A stretch of 64,000 nt of DNA from Leuctra nigra (GCA_934045905.1 OW203764.1:32281629-32345628); one strand, 5' to 3'. Numbered from the stretch's first letter, positions 22,601 through 33,022 are shown. The notes: a model not told the origin generated them from the letters alone. Numbers and translations: made by a program.

Positions 22601-25430
22601 GTGCCGCGACCGAAGATTATGATTTGCAAAGTCCCCTTAAGAAAGGAACAAAGCACATGCTTGTGGAAATTCGTGTAACTTTAAATTTCAAAATTTCACA
22701 GAATACTACCGTATTAACTCGTGTATAAGACGCACTCGTGTATAAGACGCACCCTTGTTTTGAGAAGTCTATTTTAAGAAAACACTTAGCATGCGTGTAT
22801 AAGACGCAGTAAAATGATGAAAAACATTGTGTGTTTGTATACATGATATCCATCTAAATGTTGGTTTTCCAGCTAACTGAGCTATTTGAATGAAAATCAC
22901 TGCCAACTTGTTGTAAACAAACAGTAATTTCCTACTTCTGAGAAAGGGGGGAGGGGAGTCTCTTCCCAGCAGCTGTTGCTTGCTCTAAGAGGCTTGCACC
23001 TGCCTTTCCTCTGCATTCCAAAACAAACCCAACTCCTCTCCTCCCCTTCCAATAAGATCGCCATTCAACAGTGTTTAGTCTATTTTATGTCTGTCAGAGC
23101 AATGTTTTTCAGCCGTAAACATATATTTTGTCTCCTGATCTAAATGCAAGGGAAAACATTTTGTTGCAAAAATGTAATATGTTAATAGTGTTGTGTCTAG
23201 ACACAGTATGAGTAGTCCAGACAGAGTGAGAGGGAAAGGCAGAGATAGACAACATGTGGCAGTCTACCACAGCTCTGTTTACAAACATCCACCTTGGATT
23301 TACTGGGAAAAAAGCTTGGTATGCGTGTATAAGACGCAGGGCTGTTTTCAGAATCAAAATATTGACATATAATTGCGTCTTATACATGAGTTAATACGGT
23401 AATTTTGACAGTGTTGAGTAGTAACTTAACGAAAGTAACGCGTTACCGGTAACGCATTACATTTCAGGAACTTTAGTGGTAACTTAGTTCCTTTTTTTCA
23501 GTCGGGAACTTTAACTGATAAAGTTCCTTTATTGATGTAACGTCTATATTACGTTACGTTACTTGCAAAGTTCCTTTTTTCGTTTGAACAGACTCTACTT
23601 TTTCAGCAATCTTCCCAAAATTTCCCAACTTATACTTCCGGAGTAGCGATCTGCCATCAAAACAAGTTTCCACTGGCAGTCAGTGCAGCTGCATGAGTCA
23701 TTGCTGTGGAATGTGCATGCTCTCGCCAGGCCAGTGCTGATAAGGGTGTGGGGAGGGGTAGAGAAGGAGGACCAATGAGAATCACTTTCCCTTCACCCCC
23801 ACAGGCCTCACTTGACCTTGGCTTGTTGCAGTGTGACGTACGTAGCAGCTCATCATTCTCCCTTCAACCATGGTCGCCATTACTTGTGCAGAGCATTGTT
23901 TATAACCACTTCTAGTATTTCAATTTCGTTACGTGTGAAATTCTATCTTTTGTAGATTTATATGGTGATAAAAATGCGTGAAAATGGATCTATTTGCCGT
24001 GATACTTTGTGCAGACAAAAATACTACACTGCATGTATGACATAAAGTTGGATCCACTATTACCCTGCCACAATATTCACGTTTTTTTCCTAAAAATCCA
24101 TCGCGGTAACTTTAAAAGTAACTGGTAACTTGTAAGTTCCTTTTTTCATGAAGTAACTTAACTTCAACTAAGTTCCTTATTTGACCAAGTAACTTAACTT
24201 TAACGAAGTTCCTTTTCTCAAGTAACTTACTCAACAGTCAACACTGAATTTTGACAAATCCTAACTTTAGTAAAGGGAGTTGAGCTAACTGTATGCATTT
24301 TATGGAAGTTTTCATCTTTGAGCGTGAAATATTAGATGCACTTGTATATGAGGTGTACAACATTTGTTTAATTTAAGTTAAAATACCTGCATCATTTGTG
24401 TACCCAATTCAACTTTAATTGGTAGGTACTCGAATACACTTTTAACCTTGTCTGACAGAATGATAATATATGTCATGTTCTCCCAGGCGCTGAAGATGCT
24501 GAGAACGCAACAGCTGAAGCCCTTCATCATCTTCATCAAACCCCCATCGTTTGAGGCCCTGAAGGAGACGCGCAACGCCTCGTACGCTCGCTCCACGTTC
24601 GACGAGAGCAACTCGAGAGGCTTCACGGTGAGTGTCACATTTCCTCAGTCCGAGTGGTCAAGTGACCTTCAAATAAACTCTGTTACGTATATTACATGTT
24701 TGTAGACCAAAATCAAGATTGTCGTAACTTATCTATAATTTTTTTTAACCTATTCCTGAACTATGAAGAGGTGAAAGATACAACAACCAATAGAAGTGAG
24801 GTTGCCTATTTTATTTTATATTTCCAGTAATGATACTTGGAAGTGAGTAGGTATGTAGCTACTGATGATGTGGGATTTTACTTATCATATTTCAGAACAT
24901 TCAGAAGTTGTTTACAACACTTTCAGATCGATATAGTACCGGGATCTAGTAAACATCTTCTGAATGTAACTGTTTTCACTTTCAGAGTGACATTGTGTGA
25001 CATTGTGTAATACAATCACATGCCAATGAGGAAAATTAGGCCCTGTTGTACAATGTCCCATAATAATTAGCGGTAGGATTTATCATGGTGGTTACCGTGG
25101 CAACAGTGAACTTTATCTCACTTTATTGGGACATTTTACAACCTACCCTTCGTCTAAGAGAAGAGTTATGATTGAATTGTAAATGTGAGTGTGCCATATT
25201 CCCGATGAAGTAAGACAAGGACTTGCAGTGAAGAGTGTGTCGATTGTCCCCAGGACGAAGAGTTCGAGGAGATGATCCGCAGCAGCGATCGCATCACCTT
25301 CCACTACGGCCACCTGTTCGACGCCGTCATCGAGAACGCCGACCTCTCATCGGCCTTCGAGCAGCTGGTGCATGCGGTGAGCCGCGTCGAGACCGAACCC
25401 CTCTGGGTGCCCGCCTCGTGGGTGCAGTGA
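13660..25430 (+). CDS. MPP7: MAGUK p55 scaffold protein, MPP7-like (complete gene, 10 coding exons)
   Basis: The spliced model is join(13660-13699, 14588-14868, 15935-16066, 18508-18675, 19436-19632, 19716-19834, 21325-21660, 22389-22591, 24487-24627, 25254-25430). All introns are GT-AG and all phases match, giving 597 codons and a TGA stop. Human MPP7 is 576 residues. Domain order: tandem L27 (about 14-120), PDZ (about 138-218, with carboxylate-binding loop PLGA and core [16 protein letters not shown]), SH3 (about 232-300, AHFDY and WWQAR...GLIPS), basic HOOK (about 300-390), guanylate-kinase-like domain (about 392-590, GPPGVG P-loop-like at 398-403, [13 protein letters not shown]). MAGUK p55 proteins are non-catalytic scaffolds at cell junctions and polarity sites: L27 domains bind partner L27 proteins such as Lin-7 and Dlg, and PDZ binds C-termini. 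MPP7 over MPP3 is chosen from [25 protein letters not shown] and [13 protein letters not shown]. The GUK domain is expected to lack kinase activity. Confidence 0.9.
14027..14468. mobile_element. Two tandem MITE copies (C 14027-14233, D 14236-14468) in intron 1
   Basis: Each copy begins TACACTC(A/G)AAC and ends GGTTTGAGTGTA. The interiors share TTTGATGGCATCATC, CAAGGAACCTG and CCAGCAG(C/A)CAATC with copies A and B near 11 kb. The copies are separated by only 3 bp, so one probably inserted next to the other. Confidence 0.8.
14588..14868 (+). CDS. MPP7: MPP7-like exon 2: L27 domains
   Basis: The acceptor CTGATTTCTGTTTCAG precedes CTTTATCTGG; the donor GTGAGA is at 14869. Two bases complete Ala14, then 93 codons end at phase 0. 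The segment [20 protein letters not shown] is a typical first L27 helix pair, and [17 protein letters not shown] begins the second L27. A nearer-upstream AG (TTAATTACAG at about 14564) is out of the required phase and would bring in a TGA. Confidence 0.88.
14914..15202 (+). mobile_element. tRNA-derived SINE with 8-bp target duplication, in intron 2
   Basis: A polymerase III A-box-like sequence (GGTTGGGTGAGTGGTTAACGC, about 14922) and a perfect B box (GGTTCGATTCCC, about 14969) start the element. A TTTTTTCGTGGTTTTCCCTC core and a 3-prime end GCAGAACAGTGCGACGTTAA, then CAAAAAAA, follow. Identical 8-bp repeats AGATCCCT flank it at 14906-14913 and 15203-15210. The tRNA-like head is not a tRNA gene because no complete cloverleaf is closed around it. 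It lies just 45 bp past the exon 2 donor. Confidence 0.85.
15535..15625. repeat. Fold-back repeat, 39-bp arms
   Basis: TTAAGAGGGCTTGGTAGTGA...GAGTTT (15535-15573) pairs with AAACTCTTCAAGGTC...GCCGTCTTAA (15587-15625). The same right arm recurs at about 16928-16962 and a diverged left arm at about 16439-16475, which marks a second, expanded copy and so a mobile family. Confidence 0.7.
15935..16066 (+). CDS. MPP7: MPP7-like exon 3: end of second L27, linker, PDZ start
   Basis: The acceptor is TCATGTCTCAG and the donor GTAAGA (16067). There are 44 codons, phase 0 at both ends. [18 protein letters not shown] is the family signature between L27C and [16 protein letters not shown] is the first PDZ strand and half of the carboxylate-binding loop, completed by GATIK in the next exon. 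Confidence 0.9.
16439..16963. mobile_element. Expanded fold-back copy with nested MITE (16652-16781)
   Basis: The outer arms (TCAAGACGACTCGATAATGA near 16439 and CTCACTACCCAGCCGTCTTGA near 16945) match the fold-back at 15535-15625. Inside lies a MITE with inverted ends GGGCCAGTTTTTCAATA (16653) and TATTGAAAGACTGGCCC (ending 16781). Both lie in intron 3. Confidence 0.6.
16964..18507 (+). other. Remainder of MPP7-like intron 3, nothing recognised
   Basis: AT-rich intron sequence with TAGGTA-type low complexity. No further exon or element boundary was identified. Confidence 0.5.
18508..18675 (+). CDS. MPP7: MPP7-like exon 4: PDZ core
   Basis: The acceptor is GACTGCTTGCAG. There are 56 codons, phase 0 at both ends. 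It encodes the body of the PDZ domain, including [15 protein letters not shown] and [10 protein letters not shown]. The donor is an atypical GTTGGT (18676); the in-exon GTATGC at 18613 is a better-looking donor but would delete the second half of the PDZ fold. Joining to exon 5 gives [14 protein letters not shown], the same spacing as in MPP7, which supports the weak donor. Confidence 0.85.
19436..19632 (+). CDS. MPP7: MPP7-like exon 5: PDZ end and SH3 start
   Basis: The acceptor is CCTTGTTTTGCAG and the donor GTAATG (19633). There are 65 codons plus two bases (TG), completed to TGG by exon 6. It contains the last PDZ strand (TITFKLVP) and the SH3 start, AHFDYSS...[17 protein letters not shown], a form specific to MPP-family SH3 domains with a long RT-loop insertion. 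Confidence 0.9.
19716..19834 (+). CDS. MPP7: MPP7-like exon 6: SH3 end and HOOK start
   Basis: The acceptor is GTGTTGACAG and the donor GTGAGG (19835); the preceding intron is only 83 bp. One base completes Trp273, then [20 protein letters not shown] and the conserved LQERR end of the SH3. It ends at phase 1. Retention past the donor reads about 11 more codons to TAA. Confidence 0.9.
20007..20307. mobile_element. About 300-bp long-inverted-repeat element in intron 6
   Basis: The left arm from CCAAGTATTGAAACTTACGC through CCGTTCACTGTAAGAA pairs with the right arm ending GCGTAAGTTTCAAGACTTGG. The arms are about 80 bp with few mismatches. No coding capacity and no clear target duplication. Confidence 0.75.
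20308..21324 (+). other. Remainder of MPP7-like intron 6, nothing recognised
   Basis: AT-rich intron sequence with no further element boundary or exon seen. Confidence 0.5.
21325..21660 (+). CDS. MPP7: MPP7-like exon 7: HOOK and GUK start, with alternative acceptor
   Basis: The acceptor is TTATTTTGTTTTGCAG and the donor GTAAGT (21661). Two bases complete Asp313, then 111 codons and one base. An internal acceptor (GTGCTCTGTTTCAG, exon then starting at 21403) is also in phase and would drop 26 residues, giving 571 codons. The 3-prime part carries [18 protein letters not shown], the conserved [12 protein letters not shown] and the degenerate P-loop [16 protein letters not shown] of the guanylate-kinase-like domain. 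Confidence 0.88.
22389..22591 (+). CDS. MPP7: MPP7-like exon 8: GUK middle
   Basis: The acceptor is CCTCGCGTTTCAG and the donor GTGAGG (22592). Two bases complete Tyr425, then 67 codons, phase 0. It includes [20 protein letters not shown] and [20 protein letters not shown], which match the GMP-binding lobe of the domain. The usual HTTR motif reads YTSR here. Confidence 0.92.
22709..23399. mobile_element. TA-flanked (pogo/mariner-type) non-autonomous element in intron 8
   Basis: The inverted ends CCGTATTAACTCGTGTATAAGACGC (left) and GCGTCTTATACATGAGTTAATACGG (right) are flanked by TA at 22707-22708 and 23400-23401. GTATAAGACGCA is repeated inside both ends. The 691 bp have no transposase frame. 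TA targets indicate the Tc1/mariner/pogo superfamily. Confidence 0.8.
23409..24246. mobile_element. Non-autonomous hAT-like element, 8-bp target duplication AATTTTGA
   Basis: The left end CAGTGTTGAGTAGTAACTTAA and right end TTACTCAACAGTCAACACTG are inverted apart from a short insertion. Identical 8-bp repeats AATTTTGA lie at 23401-23408 and 24247-24254. CAGTGTTG ends and repeated AGTAACTT/AAGTTCCTTTTT subterminal motifs are typical of a widespread hAT group. It abuts the TA element on its left and sits 233 bp before exon 9. Confidence 0.9.
24487..24627 (+). CDS. MPP7: MPP7-like exon 9: GUK
   Basis: The acceptor is CATGTTCTCCCAG and the donor GTGAGT (24628). There are 47 codons, phase 0 at both ends: [20 protein letters not shown] then the MPP7-like SFEALKETR and a linker rich in Ser and Asn. 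Confidence 0.92.
25040..25140. repeat. Small inverted-repeat (MITE-like) element in intron 9
   Basis: GTTGTACAATGTCCCATAATAA near the left is inverted as TTATTGGGACATTTTACAAC near the right. The boundaries are approximate. Confidence 0.45.
25254..25430 (+). CDS. MPP7: MPP7-like last coding exon: GUK C-terminus and stop
   Basis: The acceptor is GATTGTCCCCAG. It has 58 codons and TGA at 25428-25430. [20 protein letters not shown] and the C-terminal [13 protein letters not shown] are the standard MPP ending (…WVPxSW). Confidence 0.92.
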   Translation, partial: DEEFEEMIRSSDRITFHYGHLFDAVIENADLSSAFEQLVHAVSRVETEPLWVPASWVQ

Positions 25431-26620
25431 CTACGTCCCCGACACTCGCCAGGGCTGCTACCATGATATGTTCACGAGATCATGCGTTGTTTCAGATGCC
25501 GTCGAACTGAACATGATGTTATAATTTATTTAGTTATTCCCCCGTAATCCATTCAAGAGATTCCAGAATTCATGAGAAGTCCATTTGGAGTATTACGGGC
25601 TCCAGAGATACTTCGTATCTCTCGAGTCCGTAACTGGGATTGAGTCTTGTGATTGGCAGCCCTGCCCGCCACTCGATGTAGCTCTGTAAGGTTGGTCACT
25701 GCCGCTACGCTGTGTTGTGTAATACATAATAGTGTGGAATAGTCTGCTGCTGGGAACTTTGTTGTGCTATTTTAGCAACGTCTAGCAAATCCATGACTTA
25801 ACTTAATATTCTATCCATCATAATGTACTCTTAACTACCAAAGATCATCGTCTCCCAAACTGATATTTTCAATTGATATTGATATTATTGGAAGTACTAG
25901 CAAGATGTCTAAAACTCTATCGAAAGTAAAGTACAATAATACTACTTACAAACGGCTAATAGTTTGTTATAGTACCTCTTGCCTATGAGCGTTGTACAAG
26001 TATAGTATTATAGATCCCGTCAAACGTTTCATTGCAACTTCATTGGTATTTTCAAGTTCAGATCCATTAAGTGGCAAAATGTTATGAATTATCTTGAATC
26101 TAAGGCTCGTACATATTTGTTGGTTTAAACGAGTAGTTGAACCCGAGTCGAATCCTTGTCATGAATTCACCAAAGCTGTACTTTATGAACTAGGTACCTA
26201 AAAATAATGTCCCTCTACTCTGCCAAACTCCAAAAATCATTAAAATGTAAATCATTCTGCAGATTTTTCATAAGATAGCTCGTAGAGTGTCGAGATGTTA
26301 CTCGAAACACATTGTTGATTGACTTTATTCGTCGTTATCGATTAAGAGGTCTGAGCTTTACGGGAGTTTCCTTTTCTCTGAATGAATATATAACATTGAG
26401 TGGAATTCCTACCAAAACTAAGAACATTTAAATTGTGTGTTTTGAATTTTGATGTGTGAACCATTTCAACAAACTGTGGGCAAAACTTACTGGGAAATGT
26501 GACAATTGTTGCCAACAATCATTTCATTGTGAACGGTTGCATTATTTTTTGAGTTTCATAAGATTAAAAATAAGTACCTGTATTGAATTTATAAATAAAA
26601 ACATTGTTATTCATTAAATT
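25431..26620 (+). other. MPP7: Probable 3-prime UTR of the MPP7-like gene
   Basis: About 1.19 kb after the stop without a recognised transposon and without a new coding exon. An AATAAA signal lies at 26594-26599. The true cleavage site is inferred. Confidence 0.5.
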
Positions 26621-27108
26621 AAAATTATACACATCTTTCAGGCTGAACTGCTTTATTTACTTGTCATTTCTCTCCTGTATTTCCCTCCTTGTTTCTAGCT
26701 CAAGGGACTGCAGTTTGTGGATATTTGCCAATTACTTGAGAATTCATAGAACAATTTGGTACATATTTGCGCCGCGCATTGCCTGTAAACAACACTAATT
26801 GTTGACTGAAACTGAGAAATATCTAGACTGTAAATCTTGCAATTCCTTGTTTACGTTCTGTTCAGTCTTGCATGGAGTCTACTTATTGCCTAGTGATCAG
26901 TTGCTGATCTTCATTTGAGTGGATTTTCCTAAGACAAGTCAAGTGAAATCATGAAACGAAATGGGGAGGTGGACAATTTACCACCGCTCCTGATTTTTTT
27001 TTTTATTGATCTCATATACGCTTCCACTAGCTTTACTTACAGTTCAAGATAACTGTTTTACCAGAAGTATTTTTTTACTCCGTACCTACCTAATGAAAAT
27101 GGCATGTG

Positions 27109-27397
27109 CAGTGGCGGCTATTACAGTGTGCAAGGTGTGACAATTGCACACCTGATCATCCAAGAAAATTATTTAAAAGTGCTCCCTAATCCAGGAAGTA
27201 GGAAGTTAAATATTTTGTCTAATCAATTTGCTCTCCAAAAGACGTAAAAATGCATCAATTTCAAACTAAAGGTACAAAAAAATCCGGGGTTATGCGCCCC
27301 GGCCCCGCATCTGCTGGGGGCTCTCCTCTTAGAGTACTTTCTTCTACGTCCTTCTATGTAATTGAACACCTGTTGTAAAGCCAAATAGCCGCCACTG
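27109..27397. mobile_element. hAT-like MITE, CAGTGGCGGCTATT ends
   Basis: The ends CAGTGGCGGCTATT and AATAGCCGCCACTG are perfect inverted repeats. The flanks GGCATGTG (27101-27108) and GCCATGTG (27398-27405) match at 7 of 8 positions, as for an aged hAT target duplication. It is 289 bp with no transposase. Confidence 0.82.
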
Positions 27398-27404
27398 GCC
27401 ATGT

Positions 27405-27789
27405 GGGCATCGGCGTCCACAGGGGGCTGGATGTCAGGAAAACATACCATTTTTCTGGTGTAGGTAGTTTCACCATTTCACACCAGTAAAGTTTCATTTT
27501 GTTACCAAAAAACTAAAGAAAATTGATTTCAAAGTGTCAAAAAATGCTCTGCGGGGCAGGTTTGAACATGTCTCCCCCTCCTCCCCCCCCCCCCCCCCAC
27601 CAGTGCCAAATTTAAAAAATATTGAATATTTCAACAAAATATATTCCAAAACGTCTCAAACTTGATTTAAAAGTGTCAAAAACCAAAAAACGCTCTGCAG
27701 GGGGGGGGGCTCGCCTCCACACCCCCTTAACCCATAATACATTGTTTTCCTTGCCTTGCCCCCAACTGGCAGAAATCCTCCTGATGCCC
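27405..27789. mobile_element. Second copy of the poly-G/poly-C MITE-like element
   Basis: The ends GGGCAT...ATGCCC are weakly inverted. The interior matches the copy at 7444-7839 in order: CAGGAAAACATA, GATTTCAAAGTGTC, a C run (about 27585-27598), ATATTTCAACAAAAT, CAAAAAACGCTCTGC, a G run and GGCAGAAATCCT. It begins where the hAT-like MITE ends. Confidence 0.7.
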
Positions 27790-28205
27790 ATACATGTGGG
27801 AGAGAATGATATTGCCCCCACCCTTAGCACTATCGACGCCCGTGATTAGTATAATATTCTTGATAAATGTTCTATTTTATTCCTAAACATCGATTAATTA
27901 CTAATTTTTTTACCACTTTTTCAAAGTTTGAAACTTATTTCTTCCTGATAAAAGTTCTGACAAGTGTAATGTCATGTACTGAACCATTGTGATCTCCTGT
28001 TGAGTTGACTGTTGGATTGCTCGTCAATCTCTGCCACATGGAGTTGTGTATCGTGCGAATAGCCGGCTTTACATTCGCTTCTGTTGTCAGGAGCCAAGGT
28101 AGCACGCGATCGCGAGGTATAGGCGCGATATTGCAAGCTGCGGCTGAAATAGCAAGCATTACAAGACTATAGAGCAGAGGCCCCATGCCCTTGAAGGGAG
28201 CTCGA

Positions 28206-28558
28206 CATGGGTTGAGGAAGCTCCTTTTTAAAAGAACTGGTCACAAGTTCAAGTTCAACAAAATATAATGGAACTGATCAAAAGTTTAAGTTCACTAAAA
28301 AATAAAGGAACTGATCAAAGTTCAAGTTCATTTTTTATCTTTGAAAGCAATTAGGTTCAAGTTCAAAATAAAAAAATCATTTCCAAATTTGTTATTTTTC
28401 TTCTCGCACCACTTGATTACATGCGGAAAAAGAAAAAAATCTTTACGGAAAAATGAACTTCTTATAAATATTTTGTAAGCAACATTTTGACTTTTGAACC
28501 TTCTTTGAAACGCACTAAAAAAAGCAACAGAACTTTTGACCATTTCTGTCTAACACTG
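28206..28558. mobile_element. Probable degenerate hAT-like element with AAGTTCAAGTTC repeats
   Basis: The right end reads CAGTGTTAGAC on the minus strand and the left end CATGGGTTGAG. The flanks GAGCTCGA (28198-28205) and GAGCTCTA (28559-28566) match 7 of 8. Repeats of GGAACTGATCAAA(A)GTTCAAGTTC fill the left part. The ends have diverged, so the call is moderate. Confidence 0.55.
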
Positions 28559-28602
28559 GAGCTCTAATATCTCCATCCATATAGAGTTATCTCGATATCT
28601 AT

Positions 28603-28692
28603 AAGCCGGGTCCACATAGACCATTTTCCGTTTTCTTTCATTATGAGTGACCAATCACAAGTCCAGAAAACGGTTATGTGGACCCGGCTATA
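28603..28692. mobile_element. About 90-bp MITE with GCCGGGTCCACATA ends
   Basis: GCCGGGTCCACATAGACC at the left and GGTTATGTGGACCCGGC at the right are inverted repeats around a short AT-rich centre. Confidence 0.7.
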
Positions 28693-29429
28693 GAGTATCG
28701 TATAGTTTCCCTGCTTTTTTCCGTAATGATGTCACACGTATTTGGATTCCCTGAGCCATTTGAGGAAAACAAAGATTGAAGAACTTCAACTATCGTTCTG
28801 TTCTACACTTTGTTCCTTACAAAGATAAATTCCAAATTTAAATTTACATATTAAATTTAAACCGCACTGAAATCTGCATCTGTTGCTTGGCTAGACGCAA
28901 TTATTACGTCACCATCCTCCTCTTCATTCAATTATACAGTTTCCTTCCCATTCTTGCAGTCTGCCCACCGCTATTCCTCCTCCTTGTCTTGTAGGTAGGA
29001 CATCTCGAGACCCCTCTTCCACATCATCCCTTCAGATCTCTGCTATAATAAATTTTCCTAGAAAAAGTAGGTACATATTTTTATTTGCTTTTTGATTGAA
29101 TATTTGACATGGAGAAAAATCAGTAAGTTCTCCAACAGTAGTTTTTGAGTTTTTTAATTTTTCATCATTTTGAGAGTACCTACTTGACGGTACGTAACCG
29201 ACCTCTAATATTACTCTTCAGTACATATATAGAATGAAACATCTTTTCTACGTCGTAAGTTTGTCAGAATGTCCATTACAAGTTAATTAGCTTGTTGTAA
29301 AAGCCACGATCTAAACGTCTAAACTGACCTCTTAACTTCAAATTAAAACTGCTCTTGTCTCCTCTCTTATTAATGATATTTAGTTTGGCAAACCCTGACA
29401 AACAAGTCTATGCGGCTAGTGAGTTATTT

Positions 29430-29646
29430 CCGACGCCTGCATGCTAAGTTGCGTCAGATATTCGCGCGTCGCGCTGCCCGTGCCGTAGGCGTCGGGACGC
29501 CAGTTGGACGTCACTCTTCGACGAGGAATAACGAGGTTCACTGCAGTGCGCCGCGTCTGAGGTAGGCACGAGGTACTTGCTAGCAAGACATCAACAAGTC
29601 ACAACCTCGTGTTCGGCGTATGACAACGCAGTTCTTCTTATAGGAG
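29430..29646 (+). promoter_or_regulatory. CpG-rich block, possible first exon of the second gene
   Basis: About 220 bp of CpG-rich sequence in AT-rich surroundings ends TATAGGAG followed by a GTAAGA donor at 29647. The only ATG near the donor (ACAACGCAG... at about 29619) stops after seven codons, so the exon would be noncoding. It is the nearest 5-prime-end-like sequence upstream of the start exon at 42945; the link is inference. Confidence 0.35.
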
Positions 29647-29649
29647 GTA

Positions 29650-31079
29650 AGACGAGCAATTATTACACAATGAAACTCCCAGTGTAAAAAAGTCAGTAAG
29701 TCATATTTTGTCCAATAGAAAAAAAATCGCACTAATCTAAAAGCTCAGGAATTCTCAAATGCGTATTTAACTAATTCTGAAAATTTACAAAAATCTCTAT
29801 GTCAATTATTTACAATCCGAAATTGTGTCCTTTTTACGTTTGTAAAATGTTAATCTCCGAATGTTTTGAATCTTTGAAAAACTGCAAAAACGGGCTGAAA
29901 GATTTCTTAAACTGGATCCTCTATTTGTATGTCAAATTAGTAATTCTGTCGTAGCATCAATTGTCAAATTTCAATTCAGGTTTTACTGATCGTTTGAGTC
30001 CAATAATCTTGAAACAACATTTTGGAGAGTTTCCAAAAATCCATTTCATACCGCGTAATATAGAACAATTTAGTTCATCGTTAATTTGAAAATTGATCTC
30101 TAAATCATTCGTGGTTTACTACATTGCAACAAAAATTAAAAAATACAATTACCTATTACCTGCTGCGAAACGAACTTCTTTCACGCATTAAGTTATATTC
30201 GAGATCGTCAATGCCAGAACGCAATATTATTTCAAGCTTTTCTTACGTAATTCCCCCAAGTCCAATTGAAAAAACATCGCTCTTTCTCACCTGCTATCAG
30301 CTTTATAATTACAAATCACAATGCTGTAATTATTTGACTCTACGTAATTAGAGTTCTGCACATTTGCTTCAATGACATGAATAACAATAAATCATATTTG
30401 ACATTTCAATTCACGAGTCAAAACCAATGCTACTTTATTTATAACCTGCAAGATGTATTCGAACATGTTTCAATCCAATTTGAATGTACTGAATTGTATG
30501 CTAATGCATCTTAGTACTATTGCATGTCGGATTAGAGTTAATATTCGTTACAATGACTCGTTGTTTTATTACGTCATGCCATGTCAATGGAACCGGAAGT
30601 TAATTGTCGTACCTCTGTACAATTGTCGAACACAATTCACATTACAATCTTCAAATGAAGTGAAATGATGAAAAGCGACGGTTCCCCGCTGAGTTGAACG
30701 CATAATGAAGCGAATACATTCTGTTCTAATGATTCAAATAATTACCTGAATCCACGTTTCACTCTTTCATGTTCTATTTTTTCACATTTTGATTTTGTGT
30801 TCAATGGAATATAATTTTCCATTTATAGGAAAATACATTCAAATAAATTCATTTATCCATTGGAGTTGTAAATGATCTTTACCAACTAAAACCGAGTCGA
30901 TTAGCGGCACACCCTATCAGAGATTAGGTTGATGAAAATGGTTAATTGCATGCAAAGTTTAGTTAATTCGGCTTATCTTTCAGTAGGGAATACCGTAACG
31001 CATTTACAGTTACATTATCATACCAAAATATATGCAAAATGTAATTTAGATAAGTTAATCATAATTACATCTACACATG
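29650..31079. other. No gene recognised
   Basis: AT-rich sequence. The short open frames show no splice support or recognisable product. Confidence 0.45.
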
Positions 31080-31407
31080 GGCGTCAGCAGGATTTCTGCC
31101 AGGTGGGGGCAAGGCAAGGAAAATAATTTTTCACTGGTTAATGGGGTGTGGGGGGCGCGTCCCCACAGATTTTTTTTTGTTTTTGGACCCCTGAGATCAA
31201 TTTTGAGACGTTGTGAGGTGTATTTTGTTCAAATATTCAATATTTTTTAAAATTGCACACTTTGTGGTGGTGGAGGGTATGCTCGCCAACACCGTGCCCA
31301 GCAGGGCATTTTTGACACTTTGAAATCAATTTTTTGAGTTTTTTTGTTTACAAAATGAAAATATTTGTAAAACACCACAAAAATGTATGTTTGCCTGACA
31401 TCCAGGC
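31080..31407 (-). mobile_element. Inverted third copy of the poly-G/poly-C MITE-like element
   Basis: Read on the minus strand, the order of landmarks (GTGTTTTACAAATAT, GATTTCAAAGTGTC, AAATGCCCTGC, AATATTTGAACAAAAT, CTTGCCTTGCCCCCACCTGGCAGAAATCCTGC) follows the copy at 7444-7839. The terminal inverted repeats are eroded. Confidence 0.65.
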
Positions 31408-32041
31408 CACTTGTCAGTCAACCCTATATTTTGAAGTGCTTACTGCGAAAAAATGGAAATAATGATGATAAAAAACAGTTTTCAAAAAATATTCATTATG
31501 TCTGGATTTTTAGATATCTGTGATATATGACAAATATTTGACCTTGCACATGAAATGGGAAAACTACAAAGTTTAGTAATGAATATCTAAAAAATTCCTC
31601 CGTCAAGTTCTCTTTTTATTTTTTTATATAATGTAGTTAACTACAAAGAACCCAAAAAGGTCAAAAAATTAACGGTTGTTGGTCGGTTGCCTGACGTTGG
31701 TGACCATATTTTGAGCTACTTTTGATGCAGGCAGTTTCAGGTACGAGTGATCTATCTTGCACGATACTTATTCATAAACATGATTTCCTAATCAATTTCC
31801 CCGTCTAGTCTGCTGCTTGACAGCTGTGACCTTGACTTTGCACCTAGTTCCGCAGTCTGATGTCACAGACACATGTCGCTGTGTGTTGCTCAAGCAGTTG
31901 CCAGGACATTCTGTTTCACACCTGGCTCTGACAACACTCGCGGTCATTTATTAGCATCCATTCACAGTGGACTTCGCTGATATCCAGACACACTAGGTTC
32001 ATGCCATTGGCTATTTGTAGCTTAGTTTAGGGAATCTAACG

Positions 32042-32409
32042 ACAAGGGCGTATCCAGGATTAAATTTCGGGGGGTGGGGGGCCGGACATTACTAATATTT
32101 TGGAAAACCACCGTGGAAAACAAGGGGTTCGAGGGCGTAGCCCCCGAGAAAATTTTGGATCAAGGTCATTCATTTAGGTGCAATTTTGAATCGCAGTGTA
32201 TAGCTATTTTGGGAAATTATAAATTTAAAAATATCCAAAAATTGGACATTTTTTGGAACTTTAACTCAAACTATTTTAACGTTTTTGACATGATTAAATT
32301 GTCTATTTATAAGTATTTTTCCATGAGCTTATTTTCTTAGATGAAACCTTGATTTCGAGGGGGGGCATGGCCCCCTCGCCCCCCCCCCCCCCCCTGAATA
32401 CGCCCTTGT
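32042..32409. mobile_element. MITE with ACAAGGGCGTAT ends and internal poly-G/C
   Basis: The ends ACAAGGGCGTATCC and GAATACGCCCTTGT are inverted repeats. A G-rich tract follows the left end and a pure C run (about 32377-32394) precedes the right end, together with GGCGTAGCCCCCGAG. Open frames across it are compositional. Confidence 0.75.
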
Positions 32410-33022
32410 CAAACGAACATTACAAGTTCACAACTAAACAATATACACGATATATGTTCAAAATACATTTTGAGAACATTTTATGTTCCCAATATAAAAT
32501 AAAGACAGATCACAAAAGTAAGGCAATTGCACATCACGTCACTTCATTTCTGTCACTGCTCAACTGCTTCAATTATAATGAAAGTAGGGCCAACATTGTA
32601 CCTGTTTTAACATCATTCAACATTTTTTATAATCTTTGAAGTGTCGTAAATCAATAGCATTGCCAATCTCTTTCAACCCTTTTCCAATTATTCGTTTTTC
32701 GTTTCAGTTACAGTAGAGTTCTTCTTTGTAATCTCGTGAAATTGGATATAAATGTTTCACTGATTTGCTTCTTCGTCAAGGAAATTGATGTTTCTAATGA
32801 AAATGTCGCTAATTCCTAATTTTATAATTCAGAGTGAAGCGTCGATATGAATTTGTTCTAGACGGAAGAACGAGGACTAGAAATTTCCTTCTCATACACT
32901 TTGAAATCAATGGACTAAAATTATTGTAACGAAATAGCGGGTTTGTATTTTATTTTTATTTCATTTTATTCTAATGACTACTGACTAGAATATGTGACTA
33001 TATAGTATTATGATACTGTACG

